64,000 nt of DNA. Origin: Flavisphingopyxis soli. Its GTDB lineage: Bacteria > Pseudomonadota > Alphaproteobacteria > Sphingomonadales > Sphingomonadaceae. The translations under genes were made by a program, and so were the position numbers. Positions within the stretch are counted from its first letter, which is position 1, and each line of letters starts with the position of its first letter. Shown piece after piece: positions 26,160 to 36,040 of this stretch. The notes under the pieces were generated by a model that saw only the letters and a list, made by a program, of their open reading frames with translations, did not search any database and had not been told where the DNA came from. The stretch is taken from positions 583,001-647,000 of the forward strand of contig NZ_VOPY01000001.1 in the NCBI RefSeq assembly GCF_007995095.1, written 5' to 3'.

Positions 26160-26593
26160 ATCACCTGACAAAGGGCGCCGCGGCGCTCGCCATCGCGCTC
26201 GTGGCGGGCGGGGCGATGCCGACCGCCGATCTCACTCTGTCGATCGACAATCTTCGCTCGGATCGCGGCACGGTGATGATCTGCGTCACGTCCCAGGCGA
26301 GCGCCTTTCCTGATTGCACCGGCGACACCAAGGCGCGCCGCCTCATTGTCGACGCGGCGAATGCGGGTTCGATTCCCGTCGTCGGCCTCGCTCCGGGCGA
26401 TTATGCGGTCGCGGCGATCCATGACGAAAACCGCAATGGCAAGCTCGACAAGCGGCTGATCGTGCCGCGCGAAGGCTTCGGCTTTTCGCGCAATCCGCCG
26501 ATCGGTTTCGGCCCGCCGGCCTTCTCCGCCGCCAGTTTCGACCTTGCCGGCGGCCCGGCGCGCCAGACGATCCACATGAAATATATCTTCTGA
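26156..26593 (+). CDS. DUF2141 family secreted protein
   Basis: 145 residues. Signal peptide (ALAIALVAGGAMPTA) and a compact beta-sandwich-like domain with the family pattern GTVMICVTSQASAFPDC, LAPGDYAVAAIHDENRNGKL and GFGFSRNPPIGFGPPAF. DUF2141 proteins are exported proteins of unknown function often found beside carotenoid genes in sphingomonads. The start overlaps the hydroxylase stop by four bases, so the two are probably made together. Confidence 0.88.
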   Translation: MNHLTKGAAALAIALVAGGAMPTADLTLSIDNLRSDRGTVMICVTSQASAFPDCTGDTKARRLIVDAANAGSIPVVGLAPGDYAVAAIHDENRNGKLDKRLIVPREGFGFSRNPPIGFGPPAFSAASFDLAGGPARQTIHMKYIF

Positions 26594-26662
26594 ACCGGCC
26601 TCGCCGCTGCAACCGCTTGGCTTGGCGAGCGTTATGGTCGCGTAACAATCGGGAAGCCTTTC

Positions 26663-27514
26663 ATGCCAAAGTCCACATTTCGCCTTGCGGCCGCGTGTAT
26701 CGCGTTCGCCGCCGCCACGCCTGCCTTCGCCCAGTCGGACGTCGCGCCCGAAGCCAGCGTCTTCGACGGCGACTATCTCACGCTCGGCGTGGGGCTCGGC
26801 TACGGCGCGCAATATGAAGGCGGCGACGAATACGAGATTTTCCCCGCGCCGCTGATCCAGGGCAATCTGGGCGGCGTCGCGATCTCGCCGCGTCCCGGCG
26901 GCCTCGCGCTCGACTTCATTCCCGATGCCAGGGACGCCAAGGTCGGCTTTTCGCTCGGTCCGGTGATCCGCTATCGCGCCAACCGCACCGGCAAGATCAA
27001 GGATCCACAGGTGCGCGCGCTCGGCAAGCTCGACGCCGCGGTCGAGGTCGGCGCCAATGCCGGCGTCACCTTTTACAAGCTGCTCAGCGACTATGACGCG
27101 CTGACCGTCTCGAGCGACCTGCGTTACGATATCGCGGGCGCGCACAAGGGCCGCGTGATCGCGCCGGGGATCAGCTATTTCACCCCGCTCAGCCGCGCCG
27201 CGGCGGTCGTCCTGTCGGTCTCGGGCGAATTCGTCGATGACAAATATGCCGACTATAATTTCTCGGTGTCGCCGACCGGCGCGCTCGCCAGCGGCCTGCC
27301 CGCGTTTCAGGCCAAGGGCGGGCTCAAGAGCTACGGCCCGACGCTGCTCGGTGCCTATGACTTCGACGGCAACCTGCTCAACGGCGGGCTCAGCGCCTTT
27401 GCGCTCGCAGGCTATTCGCGCCTCGCCGGCGACGCCCGCCGCAGCCCGGTCACGAGCATCGCGGGGTCGCCCGACCAGTGGATCGTCGGCGCCGGCCTTG
27501 CCTATACCTTCTGA
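26663..27514 (+). CDS. MipA/OmpV family outer-membrane protein
   Basis: 283 residues with a signal peptide ending TPAFAQS. Repeated amphipathic beta strands with aromatic residues and a final strand ending VGAGLAYTF mark an outer-membrane barrel; the segment YEGGDEYEIFPAPLIQGNLG is typical of the MipA/OmpV family (scaffold for murein-synthesising complexes or porin-like). The upstream 70-bp gap carries no clear regulator site. No operon partner. Confidence 0.9.
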   Translation: MPKSTFRLAAACIAFAAATPAFAQSDVAPEASVFDGDYLTLGVGLGYGAQYEGGDEYEIFPAPLIQGNLGGVAISPRPGGLALDFIPDARDAKVGFSLGPVIRYRANRTGKIKDPQVRALGKLDAAVEVGANAGVTFYKLLSDYDALTVSSDLRYDIAGAHKGRVIAPGISYFTPLSRAAAVVLSVSGEFVDDKYADYNFSVSPTGALASGLPAFQAKGGLKSYGPTLLGAYDFDGNLLNGGLSAFALAGYSRLAGDARRSPVTSIAGSPDQWIVGAGLAYTF

Positions 27515-27523
27515 TCGTCGCTG

Positions 27524-27802
27524 CTAGGTCTTCGGTCCCGCCAGCGCGCGAAAGCGCCTTGCGCGGATGATGATTCCGGCGATCAGCAGGACCCAGCCGG
27601 CGGCGAGCGCGATCCAGCCGAGCGTTGCGGTGTCCAGTCCGCCAATCTCGCTGCGTCCGGTCAGTTGCGGCGATGCGAACAGCATCAGCGCGAGCAGCGT
27701 CAGCGCCATCCCGCCGCGCTTGGCGGGCGAGGGGGCGGCCCGCAATCGCGCGCGCATCGCGGCGCGCTCGTCGTCGTCGCCCGGAAATTCTAGCGTGTCC
27801 AT
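27524..27802 (-). CDS. Small two-helix membrane protein
   Basis: 92 residues. Acidic N-terminus (MDTLEFPGDDDERAAMRARL), then helices at GMALTLLALMLFASP and GWIALAAGWVLLIAGIIIRA, and a basic tail. Convergent with the MipA gene and divergent from thiC. No family recognised; the codon pattern matches the genome. Confidence 0.65.
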   Translation of the reverse strand: MDTLEFPGDDDERAAMRARLRAAPSPAKRGGMALTLLALMLFASPQLTGRSEIGGLDTATLGWIALAAGWVLLIAGIIIRARRFRALAGPKT

Positions 27803-27831
27803 CGCTGGACTATGCGGCCCTGCGCTCCTAT

Positions 27832-29887
<2,056 letters not shown>

Positions 29888-29892
29888 GGGGG

Positions 29893-29938
29893 TGAGCGGG
29901 CGGGGGATACATCCCCCCCTGTCGCCCCCGTCCGCTCA
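29893..29938. repeat. Nested inverted repeat between thiC and the FNT gene
   Basis: The 14-base arms at 29893-29906 (TGAGCGGGCGGGGG) and 29925-29938 (CCCCCGTCCGCTCA) pair with one mismatch. Inside, GGGGGAT-AC-ATCCCCC (29902-29917) forms a competing shorter hairpin. It lies right after the thiC stop. It may end or protect the thiC transcript; no U-tract is present. Confidence 0.6.
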
Positions 29939-29968
29939 TGTCCCGCACACGATCGAGGAGGCCCCCGC

Positions 29969-30784
29969 GTGACCGGATCCGAAAAGGTCAACGAGAAGCT
30001 CGATCCGAAACAGGAACGCGAGGCCGAGAGCCGAGAGAACCCCAGCGCGCTGATCGTTCACGAGGCGATCCGGATAGAGGGCGAGAAGGAGCTCAACCGC
30101 CCCTCGTCGTCGATCGCCTGGTCGGGCCTCGCCGCCGGCCTGTCGATGGGTTTCTCGATGGTCGCAGAGGGCGTCCTCCACACCTTCCTGCCCGATGCGC
30201 CGTGGCGCCCGCTCGTCTCCAGCTTCGGCTACACCCTGGGCTTCCTCATCGTCGTCCTCGGGCGGCAGCAACTGTTCACCGAAACGACGCTCAACGTCAT
30301 CCTGCCGTTGCTCCACAGCGCCTGCCGCCTGCGCGACGTTGCGCGTTTCTGGGCGATCGTCCTCGCCGCCAACCTCGTCGGCACGTTGATCTTCGCCGTT
30401 GCCGCCTCGAGCGCGGTGTTCGTGCCCGAAGTCCGCGCGTCGTTCCTCGCGCTGGGGCTGGAGGCGGCGCAGGGCGGCTTCCTCGTCCTGTTCGCCCGCG
30501 CGATCTTTGCCGGCTGGCTGATCGCGCTGATGGTCTGGCTGCTCCCCGCCGCGGGTTCGGCGAGATTCCTCGTCATCGTCACGCTCGCCTGGATCGTCGG
30601 CATCGCCGGCTTCGCCCACGTCATCGCCGGATCGGTAGAGGTCATCTACGCCGTCATCGCCGGGCCGCTAAGCTGGGTCGATTACCTCGCGGGCTATCTG
30701 CTGCCCGTGCTGGCGGGGAATATCGTCGGCGGCGTCGTGCTCGTCTCGATGCTCAACCATGCGCAGGTTAAGGCGGAACTATAG
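29969..30784 (+). CDS. Formate/nitrite transporter (FNT) family channel protein
   Basis: 271 residues. GTG start with GAGGAGG at 29955-29961, seven bases upstream. A charged N-terminal tail of about 45 residues precedes six hydrophobic helices. Landmarks are LAAGLSMGFSMVAEGVL, FTETTLNVILPL and GFAHVIAGSVEVIYAVIAG, which match the YfdC-like branch of the FNT family. Probably an inner-membrane pentameric channel for a small anion; the ion is unknown. The last 287 bases are duplicated in decayed form at 32073-32352. Confidence 0.9.
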   Translation: MTGSEKVNEKLDPKQEREAESRENPSALIVHEAIRIEGEKELNRPSSSIAWSGLAAGLSMGFSMVAEGVLHTFLPDAPWRPLVSSFGYTLGFLIVVLGRQQLFTETTLNVILPLLHSACRLRDVARFWAIVLAANLVGTLIFAVAASSAVFVPEVRASFLALGLEAAQGGFLVLFARAIFAGWLIALMVWLLPAAGSARFLVIVTLAWIVGIAGFAHVIAGSVEVIYAVIAGPLSWVDYLAGYLLPVLAGNIVGGVVLVSMLNHAQVKAEL

Positions 30785-30921
30785 GGGGCAGGGGCTAACC
30801 CTTGCCAAAAATGTTTCCGCCGCGCACATCCGCATCATGTCCCCGATGAAACTCTGCAGCATGGTGATTTTGCAGGTGGCTATCCTGTCGGCTGGCGGAT
30901 CGGGCGCGGCAGGGGCGTTAT

Positions 30922-32073
30922 ATGCCCCCTGCTGAAACCGACCTTGTCCGGCTGGTGACGCAGGGTGCCGACGCGCTGCGCGGCAACCGCCCGGCCGATG
31001 CGCGCCGCGCGCTGGAGGCGGTGACCCAGACGGGCCGCGGCAATGTCCAGGTCTGGCTGCTCCTCGCCACCGCGTGCCGCGCGCTTGACGATCGTGCAGC
31101 GGAGGAGGCCGCGCTCGACGCGGTCCTCGCGCTCGATGCAAAGGTCGTCCGCGCGCGCATCATGAAGGCCGATTGCCGCGTGCATGCGGGCGATGAAGGC
31201 ACCGCGCTCGGCCTCTATACCAGCGCGCTGGCCCTCGCCTCGGGGCATCAGGTGCCCGATGACCTGGCAAGGGAACTCGCCCGCGTGGAGGCTGCCGTTG
31301 CTCACCTCAAGGCACAGCGCGAGACGCGGCGAGAGGGCTCGCTCATCGCTCAGGGGCTGCCCCCCGGCGACCGCAGCGAACGCTTCCAGCGCTCGCTCGA
31401 CCTGCTCGCCGGACGCAAGCAGATCTTCGTCCAGGATCCGACCAGTTACTACTTCCCCGATCTGCCCGCGATTCCCTTCTTTGATCGGCAGGATTTCGCC
31501 TGGGCACCCGCCGTCGAAGCGGCCACCGGGGCGATCCGCGAAGAGCTCGCGGCAATCGTCGCCGATGGCGGCGGCGACTTTCGCCCGTATCTCCACGGCG
31601 ATCCCAACCGGCCGCGCGTCGACGACAGTTCGCTGCTCGATAGCGCCGACTGGAGCGCGCTGTTCCTGTGCGAGAACGGGCGCGTGTTCGACGAAGCGGT
31701 CGCCCGCGCACCGCTCACCTGGGCCGCGCTGCAGGCCGCCCCACTGCCGTGGATCGCGCAGTCGCCCACCGTCATGTTCTCGCTGTTGCGTCCCGGCGCG
31801 CGGATCGCGCCGCATACCGGCACCCACAATGCGCGCCTGATCTGCCACCTGCCGATCGTCGTCCCGCCCGGCTGTGGCTTCCGCGTCGGCAGCGAACAGC
31901 GCGAATGGCGAGAGGGAGAGCTCCTGGTGTTCGACGATTCGATCGAGCACGAGGCATGGAACGACAGCGACCGCGACCGGGTGGTGTTGATCTTCGACAT
32001 CTGGCGCCCCGATCTGTCCGACCGGGAACGGCGCGAAGTCGGCGCACTGTTCGAGGCGGCACTGCTCGATTAG
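30922..32073 (+). CDS. TPR-containing aspartyl/asparaginyl beta-hydroxylase domain protein
   Basis: 383 residues. The first 130 residues look like TPR helices (LLLATACRALDDRAAEEAAL, LGLYTSALALASGHQV). The C-terminal half is a 2-oxoglutarate/Fe(II) dioxygenase of the Asp/Asn hydroxylase type: SLLRPGARIAPHTGTHNARL, ICHLPIVVPPGCGFRVG, then FDDSIEHEAWN supplying the second iron histidine. Related enzymes act on EGF-like domains, proteins or lipids; the bacterial substrate here is unknown. It is flanked by the intact FNT gene and a decayed FNT fragment, and its stop codon touches the fragment's edge. Confidence 0.9.
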   Translation: MPPAETDLVRLVTQGADALRGNRPADARRALEAVTQTGRGNVQVWLLLATACRALDDRAAEEAALDAVLALDAKVVRARIMKADCRVHAGDEGTALGLYTSALALASGHQVPDDLARELARVEAAVAHLKAQRETRREGSLIAQGLPPGDRSERFQRSLDLLAGRKQIFVQDPTSYYFPDLPAIPFFDRQDFAWAPAVEAATGAIREELAAIVADGGGDFRPYLHGDPNRPRVDDSSLLDSADWSALFLCENGRVFDEAVARAPLTWAALQAAPLPWIAQSPTVMFSLLRPGARIAPHTGTHNARLICHLPIVVPPGCGFRVGSEQREWREGELLVFDDSIEHEAWNDSDRDRVVLIFDIWRPDLSDRERREVGALFEAALLD

Positions 32074-32352
32074 CGCGATCTTTGCCGGCTGGCTGATTGC
32101 GCTGATGGTCTGGCTCCTCCCCGCCGCGGGCTCGGCACGCTTCCTGGTGATCGTCACGCTCGCCTGGATCGTCGGCATCGGCGGCTCCGCCGCCTTCGCC
32201 CACGTCATCGCCGGATCGGTAGAGGTCATATACGCCGTCATCGCGTCGATTACCTCGCGGGATACCTGCTGCCCGTGCTGGCGGGGAATATCGTCGGCGG
32301 CGTCGTGCTCGTCTCGATGCTCAACCACGCGCAGGTGAAGGCGGAGTTATAG
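32073..32352 (+). pseudogene. Decayed duplicate of the 3' end of the FNT channel gene
   Basis: Nearly identical to 30498-30784 (the last 287 bases of the FNT gene), in the same orientation. It begins exactly at the stop codon of the hydroxylase gene (GCGCGATCTTTGCC). Relative to the intact copy it has a 9-base insertion (extra Gly-Ser-Ala-like codons around 32180) and a 16-base deletion near 32248, which shifts the frame. It has no start region of its own. Not a functional channel. Confidence 0.9.
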
Positions 32353-32464
32353 CGGGAGTGGCTGGGATTGCCCGACTACTTTTATTAAGTTATAACCATC
32401 TTAAACAAAGAACTAGGTTTTTCTTTATCGTAGAATATAGGAACTATATTCCATCGATATTCGA

Positions 32465-32480
32465 CCGACCTGAGGGTCGG
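32465..32480. promoter_or_regulatory. Palindrome upstream of the toxin-antitoxin genes
   Basis: CCGACC-TGAG-GGTCGG, a perfect 6-bp-arm palindrome 18 bases before the antitoxin start, just upstream of the ribosome site GGGGA (32489-32493). The preceding 100 bases are AT-rich (TTTATTAAGTTATAACC...), unlike the surroundings, and probably hold the promoter. Autoregulation at such palindromes is usual for type II toxin-antitoxin operons; the role is inferred. Confidence 0.5.
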
Positions 32481-32497
32481 GGTCGTCTGGGGATGAA

Positions 32498-32986
32498 ATG
32501 AACAAATCTGAGTTGATCGAAAGGGTCGCTGAGGCGGCAGGACTGTCTAAGTCCGATGCATCCCATGCAGTCGATGCAGTGATGGGATCGATTTCTGCGG
32601 AGCTAGGACGGGGCGGCAATGTGCGGTTGGTTGGTTTCGGCACCTTCACAACGTCTTCACGTAAAGCCCGGCATTCGCGAGATCCCCGAACTGGCGAAAT
32701 CGTTTCCTTTCAAGCGTCAGTCAGCCCCTCCGTCAAGGCAGGGAAGCAACTTAAGGCAACCAACACTTCGCTCAAAATCACGAAAATCGGCAATTCCGCC
32801 GGGGTCATCCTGCCCAAGGAGGTGCTCGCGCATCTCGGCGCTTCGGCGGGGCAGGAGCTGTCGCTCGTCGTCACGCCGCGCGGGATCGAGCTGTCGTCGA
32901 GCGATCCCGATTTCGAAGAGCAGATGAAGGCCGCCCGCACGGTCATGACCCGGCGCAATCGCGCGCTTAGGGAATTGGCGAAGTAG
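32498..32986 (+). CDS. HU-AbrB/MazE fusion protein, probable antitoxin
   Basis: 162 residues in two domains. Residues 1-86 are a complete HU/IHF histone-like domain: MNKSELIERVAEAAGLSKSD at the start, VRLVGFGTFTTSSRKAR, and the DNA-bending tip RDPRTGE with Pro63. Residues 90-162 are an AbrB/MazE/SpoVT-type antitoxin (SLKITKIGNSAGVILPKEVL, then TPRGIELSSSDPDFEEQM, ending RRNRALRELAK). The usual antitoxin start Met before N-T-S-L is replaced by a Thr codon (ACC), so the antitoxin can be made only as a fusion. The HU part is lower in GC than the rest. The Doc toxin gene follows after nine bases. Antitoxin role inferred from pairing. Confidence 0.88.
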   Translation: MNKSELIERVAEAAGLSKSDASHAVDAVMGSISAELGRGGNVRLVGFGTFTTSSRKARHSRDPRTGEIVSFQASVSPSVKAGKQLKATNTSLKITKIGNSAGVILPKEVLAHLGASAGQELSLVVTPRGIELSSSDPDFEEQMKAARTVMTRRNRALRELAK

Positions 32987-32995
32987 GCGTCGGCG

Positions 32996-33385
32996 ATGGC
33001 GCATCGCTGGACCTGGGTGCTCGATGCCGTCGCGCTCGCCGCGCATGCCGAACAGCTGACCGAACATGGCGGGGCCGACGGGGTCAGGGACGAAGACGGC
33101 CTGGCCAGCGCGATGGCGCGCCCGCGCAACCTTGCCGGCTATGGCGATCCCGATGCCGCCGCGCTCGCCGCGGCTTATGCCTTCGGCATCGCGCGCAACC
33201 ATCCCTTCGTCGACGGCAACAAGCGGACCGCGGCGGTCGTCGCCGAAACCTTCCTCGCGCTCAATGGCCACCGGCTGAAGGCGAGCGATGCCGAACTCGT
33301 TGTGACGTTCGTCGCCCTCGCCGCGGGAGAACTGACCGAAGACGAGCTCGCGCACTGGCTGCGGACACACATCGCGGCCGACTGA
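32996..33385 (+). CDS. doc: Doc-family toxin (death on curing)
   Basis: 129 residues. Fic-fold toxin with the motif HPFVDGNKRT at residues 69-78, between the canonical Fic HPFxxGNGR and the Doc form with Lys in place of the final Gly. Doc of phage P1 phosphorylates EF-Tu and halts translation. The N-terminal stretch LTEHGGADGVRDEDGLASAM and PRNLAGYGD match the 'death-on-curing' family. It is encoded nine bases after the HU-AbrB fusion gene, the normal antitoxin-toxin order. All motif residues are present, so the toxin is probably active. Confidence 0.93.
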   Translation: MAHRWTWVLDAVALAAHAEQLTEHGGADGVRDEDGLASAMARPRNLAGYGDPDAAALAAAYAFGIARNHPFVDGNKRTAAVVAETFLALNGHRLKASDAELVVTFVALAAGELTEDELAHWLRTHIAAD

Positions 33386-33455
33386 TCGGGCGGTCAGGGC
33401 AGCGCCGCCAGAAAACCCTTTCCTACAATTTACCCGATATGCATTATCCTGTCCG

Positions 33456-34052
33456 ATGAAGCACCAGCGCCTCGATCCGGCCGCCCGCAGCCGCGCCAGC
33501 GACGCCTCGTCCGCCGCGTCCGACGCAACCGCCGCGCGTTTCATTCCGGCGATCGTCGTTCCCGATTTCACCCCCGTGCCGCTGCGCGCCCGCGCCGACG
33601 GCTGGACGCCCGCCCGCCAGCGCGGCTTCATCGCTGCCCTGGCGCGCTGCGGCTGCGTCGATGCCGCCGCGCGGCATGTCGGCATGGCGCGCGAAACCGC
33701 CTATCGCCTGCGCCGGCGCCGCGGCGTGCAATCGTTCGTCGCCGCGTGGGACGCGATCATGGCAGAGGCGCGCCGCCGCAACTACCGCTCCGACCGCAGC
33801 TTCGATACGCTGTGGCTCTCCGCGCTCCACGGTCGCTACACGCCGATCACCCGCAACGGGGTAGAGGTCGCGGTGATGCATTCGCCCGACAACGCCGCGC
33901 TGCTCAGCCTCTACGATCGCGCGATGCGCGGCCGCCGCGTCGGCGGCGCCGCGCTGGCGCGCTCCGATGCGCGCCCCGATGTTCGCCCCGGCACCCGCCG
34001 ACCCTATCCGCACGCCAAAGGTCACGGCGAACGGAAACCGCCGCGAACGTGA
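33456..34052 (+). CDS. Hypothetical helix-turn-helix-like protein, paralogue of the 40.2-kb gene
   Basis: 198 residues. An Ala/Ser-rich N-terminus (about 45 residues), then a conserved block GWTPARQRGFIAALARCGCV, DAAARHVGMARETAYRLRRR and FVAAWDAIMAEA that resembles a helix-turn-helix of phage terminase-small-subunit type. The C-terminal part is Arg-rich and reads ITRNGVEVAVMHSPDNAALL before a basic tail. The gene at 40215-40595 encodes a related block with the same spacing. Such proteins are common in sphingomonads but uncharacterised. Start ATG at 33456 has no strong ribosome site. Confidence 0.75.
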   Translation: MKHQRLDPAARSRASDASSAASDATAARFIPAIVVPDFTPVPLRARADGWTPARQRGFIAALARCGCVDAAARHVGMARETAYRLRRRRGVQSFVAAWDAIMAEARRRNYRSDRSFDTLWLSALHGRYTPITRNGVEVAVMHSPDNAALLSLYDRAMRGRRVGGAALARSDARPDVRPGTRRPYPHAKGHGERKPPRT

Positions 34053-34107
34053 ACCTGTGATCTTCCGGCACACACCCCGCTTGCTGGCAGCCGCGATCGG
34101 CGGCACA

Positions 34108-34641
34108 ATGACGCGCATGACCAGCCCCCTCCGCTTCGCCCTCCCGCTCGCCGCGCTCATCGCGCTGTCCGCCTGCCAGCCGTCTGGCAACGAAGGCGCC
34201 AGCGGCGACGTCACCCAGGTGCAGGGCGCCGATGACAAGCAACCCTTCAACGGCATCGCATCGACCGAGACACTCCACGTCACCGGTACCGAGCCGTTCT
34301 GGGGCGGCACCGTCACCGGCGACACCGTCACCTACACAACTCCCGAAAACCAGGCGGGAGAGGCGATTCCCGTCCACCGCTTCGCCGGCCGCGGCGGCGT
34401 CTCGTTCACGGGCCTCTACAACGGCGCCGATTTCGCGCTGATGGTCACCCCGGGCACCTGCAGCGACGGCATGTCCGACCGGACCTACCCCTTCACCGTC
34501 ACGCTCAAGCTCGCCGAAGACGTCCGCAGAGGCTGCGGCTGGGGCGACGCACATCCCGTCACCGATCCCAACGCCGCCGAGGCCGCCGTGACCGGATCCA
34601 ACGCCGCCGCCCCCAACGCTGTCGACCCCAACGCGCCGTGA
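34108..34641 (+). CDS. COG3650-like lipoprotein
   Basis: 177 residues from the ATG at 34108 (an ATG three codons later is also possible). Signal peptide MTRMTSPLRFALPLAALIAL ends in LSAC, a lipobox. The body has GTEPFWGGTVTGDTVTY and CSDGMSDRTYPFTVTLKL, the pattern of COG3650 envelope proteins of unknown function. The C-terminal 25 residues are repeats rich in Asn, Ala and Pro (DPNAAEA, GSNAAAPN, DPNAP). Probably periplasmic face of a membrane. No operon partner is obvious. Confidence 0.8.
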   Translation: MTRMTSPLRFALPLAALIALSACQPSGNEGASGDVTQVQGADDKQPFNGIASTETLHVTGTEPFWGGTVTGDTVTYTTPENQAGEAIPVHRFAGRGGVSFTGLYNGADFALMVTPGTCSDGMSDRTYPFTVTLKLAEDVRRGCGWGDAHPVTDPNAAEAAVTGSNAAAPNAVDPNAP

Positions 34642-34708
34642 CCGCGATTAGGAGATTTCGTTACAAAGGCGTAACGTCTCGCTTCCAATCTTTCGGGGGA
34701 GCACAATC

Positions 34709-35101
34709 ATGATCGGTCGTCACAGCTATCTGCAAGCCGCACTTGTCGTTTTCGGGGTAATCTTCTGCCTCGTCTATCCGCTCGCGATCATCTGGCCGTC
34801 GGGCTGGGCGTGGCACGACGGCGCGCCCGCCGCCTCGCAATATTTCATGATGATCGTCGGCGTTTACGCGACGCTCGGCGTGTTCCTCGTGATGGCCGCC
34901 AAGGATCCGCTCGGCAACGCCTCGCTGATCTGGTTCACCGTCTGGTCGAGCGTCGTCCACGCCGTCATCATGGCCGCGCAGGCGCTCGCCAACCCGGCGC
35001 ACAGCGGTCACCTGATCGGCGACGTGCCCGCATTGCTGTTCGTCGCGGTCATGCTCGGTTTGCTGCTGCGCCGCGCGCAGGCCCGCACGGCATCCCTCTG
35101 A
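34709..35101 (+). CDS. Four-helix membrane protein (DUF6632-like)
   Basis: 130 residues with four hydrophobic helices: ALVVFGVIFCLVYPLAIIW, YFMMIVGVYATLGVFLVMAA, LIWFTVWSSVVHAVIMAAQA and VPALLFVAVMLGLLLRRA. The HSGHLIGDVPAL segment between helices 3 and 4 is typical of a family of small alphaproteobacterial membrane proteins. GGGGGA lies upstream of the ATG, and a palindrome GTTAC-AAAGGC-GTAAC at 34662-34677 precedes it. Function unknown. Confidence 0.75.
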   Translation: MIGRHSYLQAALVVFGVIFCLVYPLAIIWPSGWAWHDGAPAASQYFMMIVGVYATLGVFLVMAAKDPLGNASLIWFTVWSSVVHAVIMAAQALANPAHSGHLIGDVPALLFVAVMLGLLLRRAQARTASL

Positions 35102-35131
35102 CGCCGCGCGGACCGCGCTGCTCGTGTCGCA

Positions 35132-35824
35132 TTAGGCGTCGGCGGTGGCCTTGATCTTGGCCATCAGCTGCTTCGCCGCCTTCTCCGAGCTGGCGGGGTT
35201 CTGGCCGGTGATCAGGTTGCCGTCCTCGACGACGAACTCGCTCCAGTCGGCGCCCTTCTGATAGTCGCTGCCATGCTGCTTGAGCATGTCCTCGACCAGG
35301 AACGGGACAACGTCGGTCAGCCCGGCCGCGTCTTCCTCGCCGTTGGTAAAGCCCGTCACCGTGCGGCCCTTGACCAGCGCTTCGCCGTTCGCCGCCTTGG
35401 TGTGGCGGAATATCGCCGGGGCGTGGCACACCGCCGCGAGCGGCTTGTCCGCCGCCAGCGTCGTCTCGATCAGCGCGATCGAGGTCTTGTCTTCGGCCAG
35501 GTCCCACAGCGGTCCGTGCCCGCCGGGATAGAACACCGCGTCGTAATCGGCCGCGTCGATCTCGCTCAGCTTGTGCGTGTTCGCCAGCGCCTTCTGGCTC
35601 TCGGCATCGGCCTTGAACCGCTTGGTCGCTTCGGTCTGCGCGTCGGCCTCGTCGCTCGTTGGGTCGATCGGCGGCTGTCCGCCCTTGGGGCTGGCCAGCG
35701 TGATCGTCGCGCCGGCGTCCTTGAACACGTAATAGGGTGCGGCGAATTCCTCGAGCCAGAAGCCCGTCTTCTTGCCGGTGTCGCCCAGCTGGTCGTGCGA
35801 GGTGAGGATCATCAGGATGTTCAT
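35132..35824 (-). CDS. DJ-1/PfpI family type 1 glutamine amidotransferase-like protein
   Basis: 230 residues from the ATG at 35824, preceded by AAGGA; a longer frame from 35896 lacks support. The nucleophile elbow is AAVCHAPAIF with Cys133-His134, and YPGGHGPLWDLAED supplies the oxyanion side. This is the branch related to Hsp31/HchA-type chaperone-glyoxalases and general-stress proteins. Probably cytoplasmic, protecting against carbonyl or oxidative damage. It is divergent from the PRC-barrel gene, which carries a stress-type promoter. Confidence 0.92.
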   Translation of the reverse strand: MNILMILTSHDQLGDTGKKTGFWLEEFAAPYYVFKDAGATITLASPKGGQPPIDPTSDEADAQTEATKRFKADAESQKALANTHKLSEIDAADYDAVFYPGGHGPLWDLAEDKTSIALIETTLAADKPLAAVCHAPAIFRHTKAANGEALVKGRTVTGFTNGEEDAAGLTDVVPFLVEDMLKQHGSDYQKGADWSEFVVEDGNLITGQNPASSEKAAKQLMAKIKATADA

Positions 35825-35965
35825 GGGCGGTGTCCTTGGTCTGAGGGTTGGAAGGTCTGGCAAGGCGGCGGTGAACGCTACCACGCCTCTGTCCAACCAA
35901 GCGCGCAGACCGCCGCGAAGTTCCTTGCCGGTGAAGCCACGAACTTGTGAAACCGGCGCATTTCC

Positions 35966-35991
35966 GGAACAAAACCCTGTCTTCGCCCGTT
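35966..35991 (+). promoter_or_regulatory. EcfG-type general stress promoter
   Basis: GGAAC at 35966-35970 and CGTT at 35988-35991 are separated by 17 bases, matching the GGAAC-N16/17-CGTT consensus of the alphaproteobacterial general-stress sigma factor EcfG. It lies 50 bases before the PRC-barrel gene start. Known PRC-barrel genes are frequent members of this regulon. Predicted from sequence. Confidence 0.75.
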
Positions 35992-36040
35992 AATCTGGCA
36001 GGGGAACAAGACGAACTTTCTCGAAAGGAGAAACGCCTCC

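Noticed and set aside
26351-26395. tRNA-like TTCGATTCCCG segment
   Set aside because: It lies inside the DUF2141 coding region and has no acceptor or anticodon stem.
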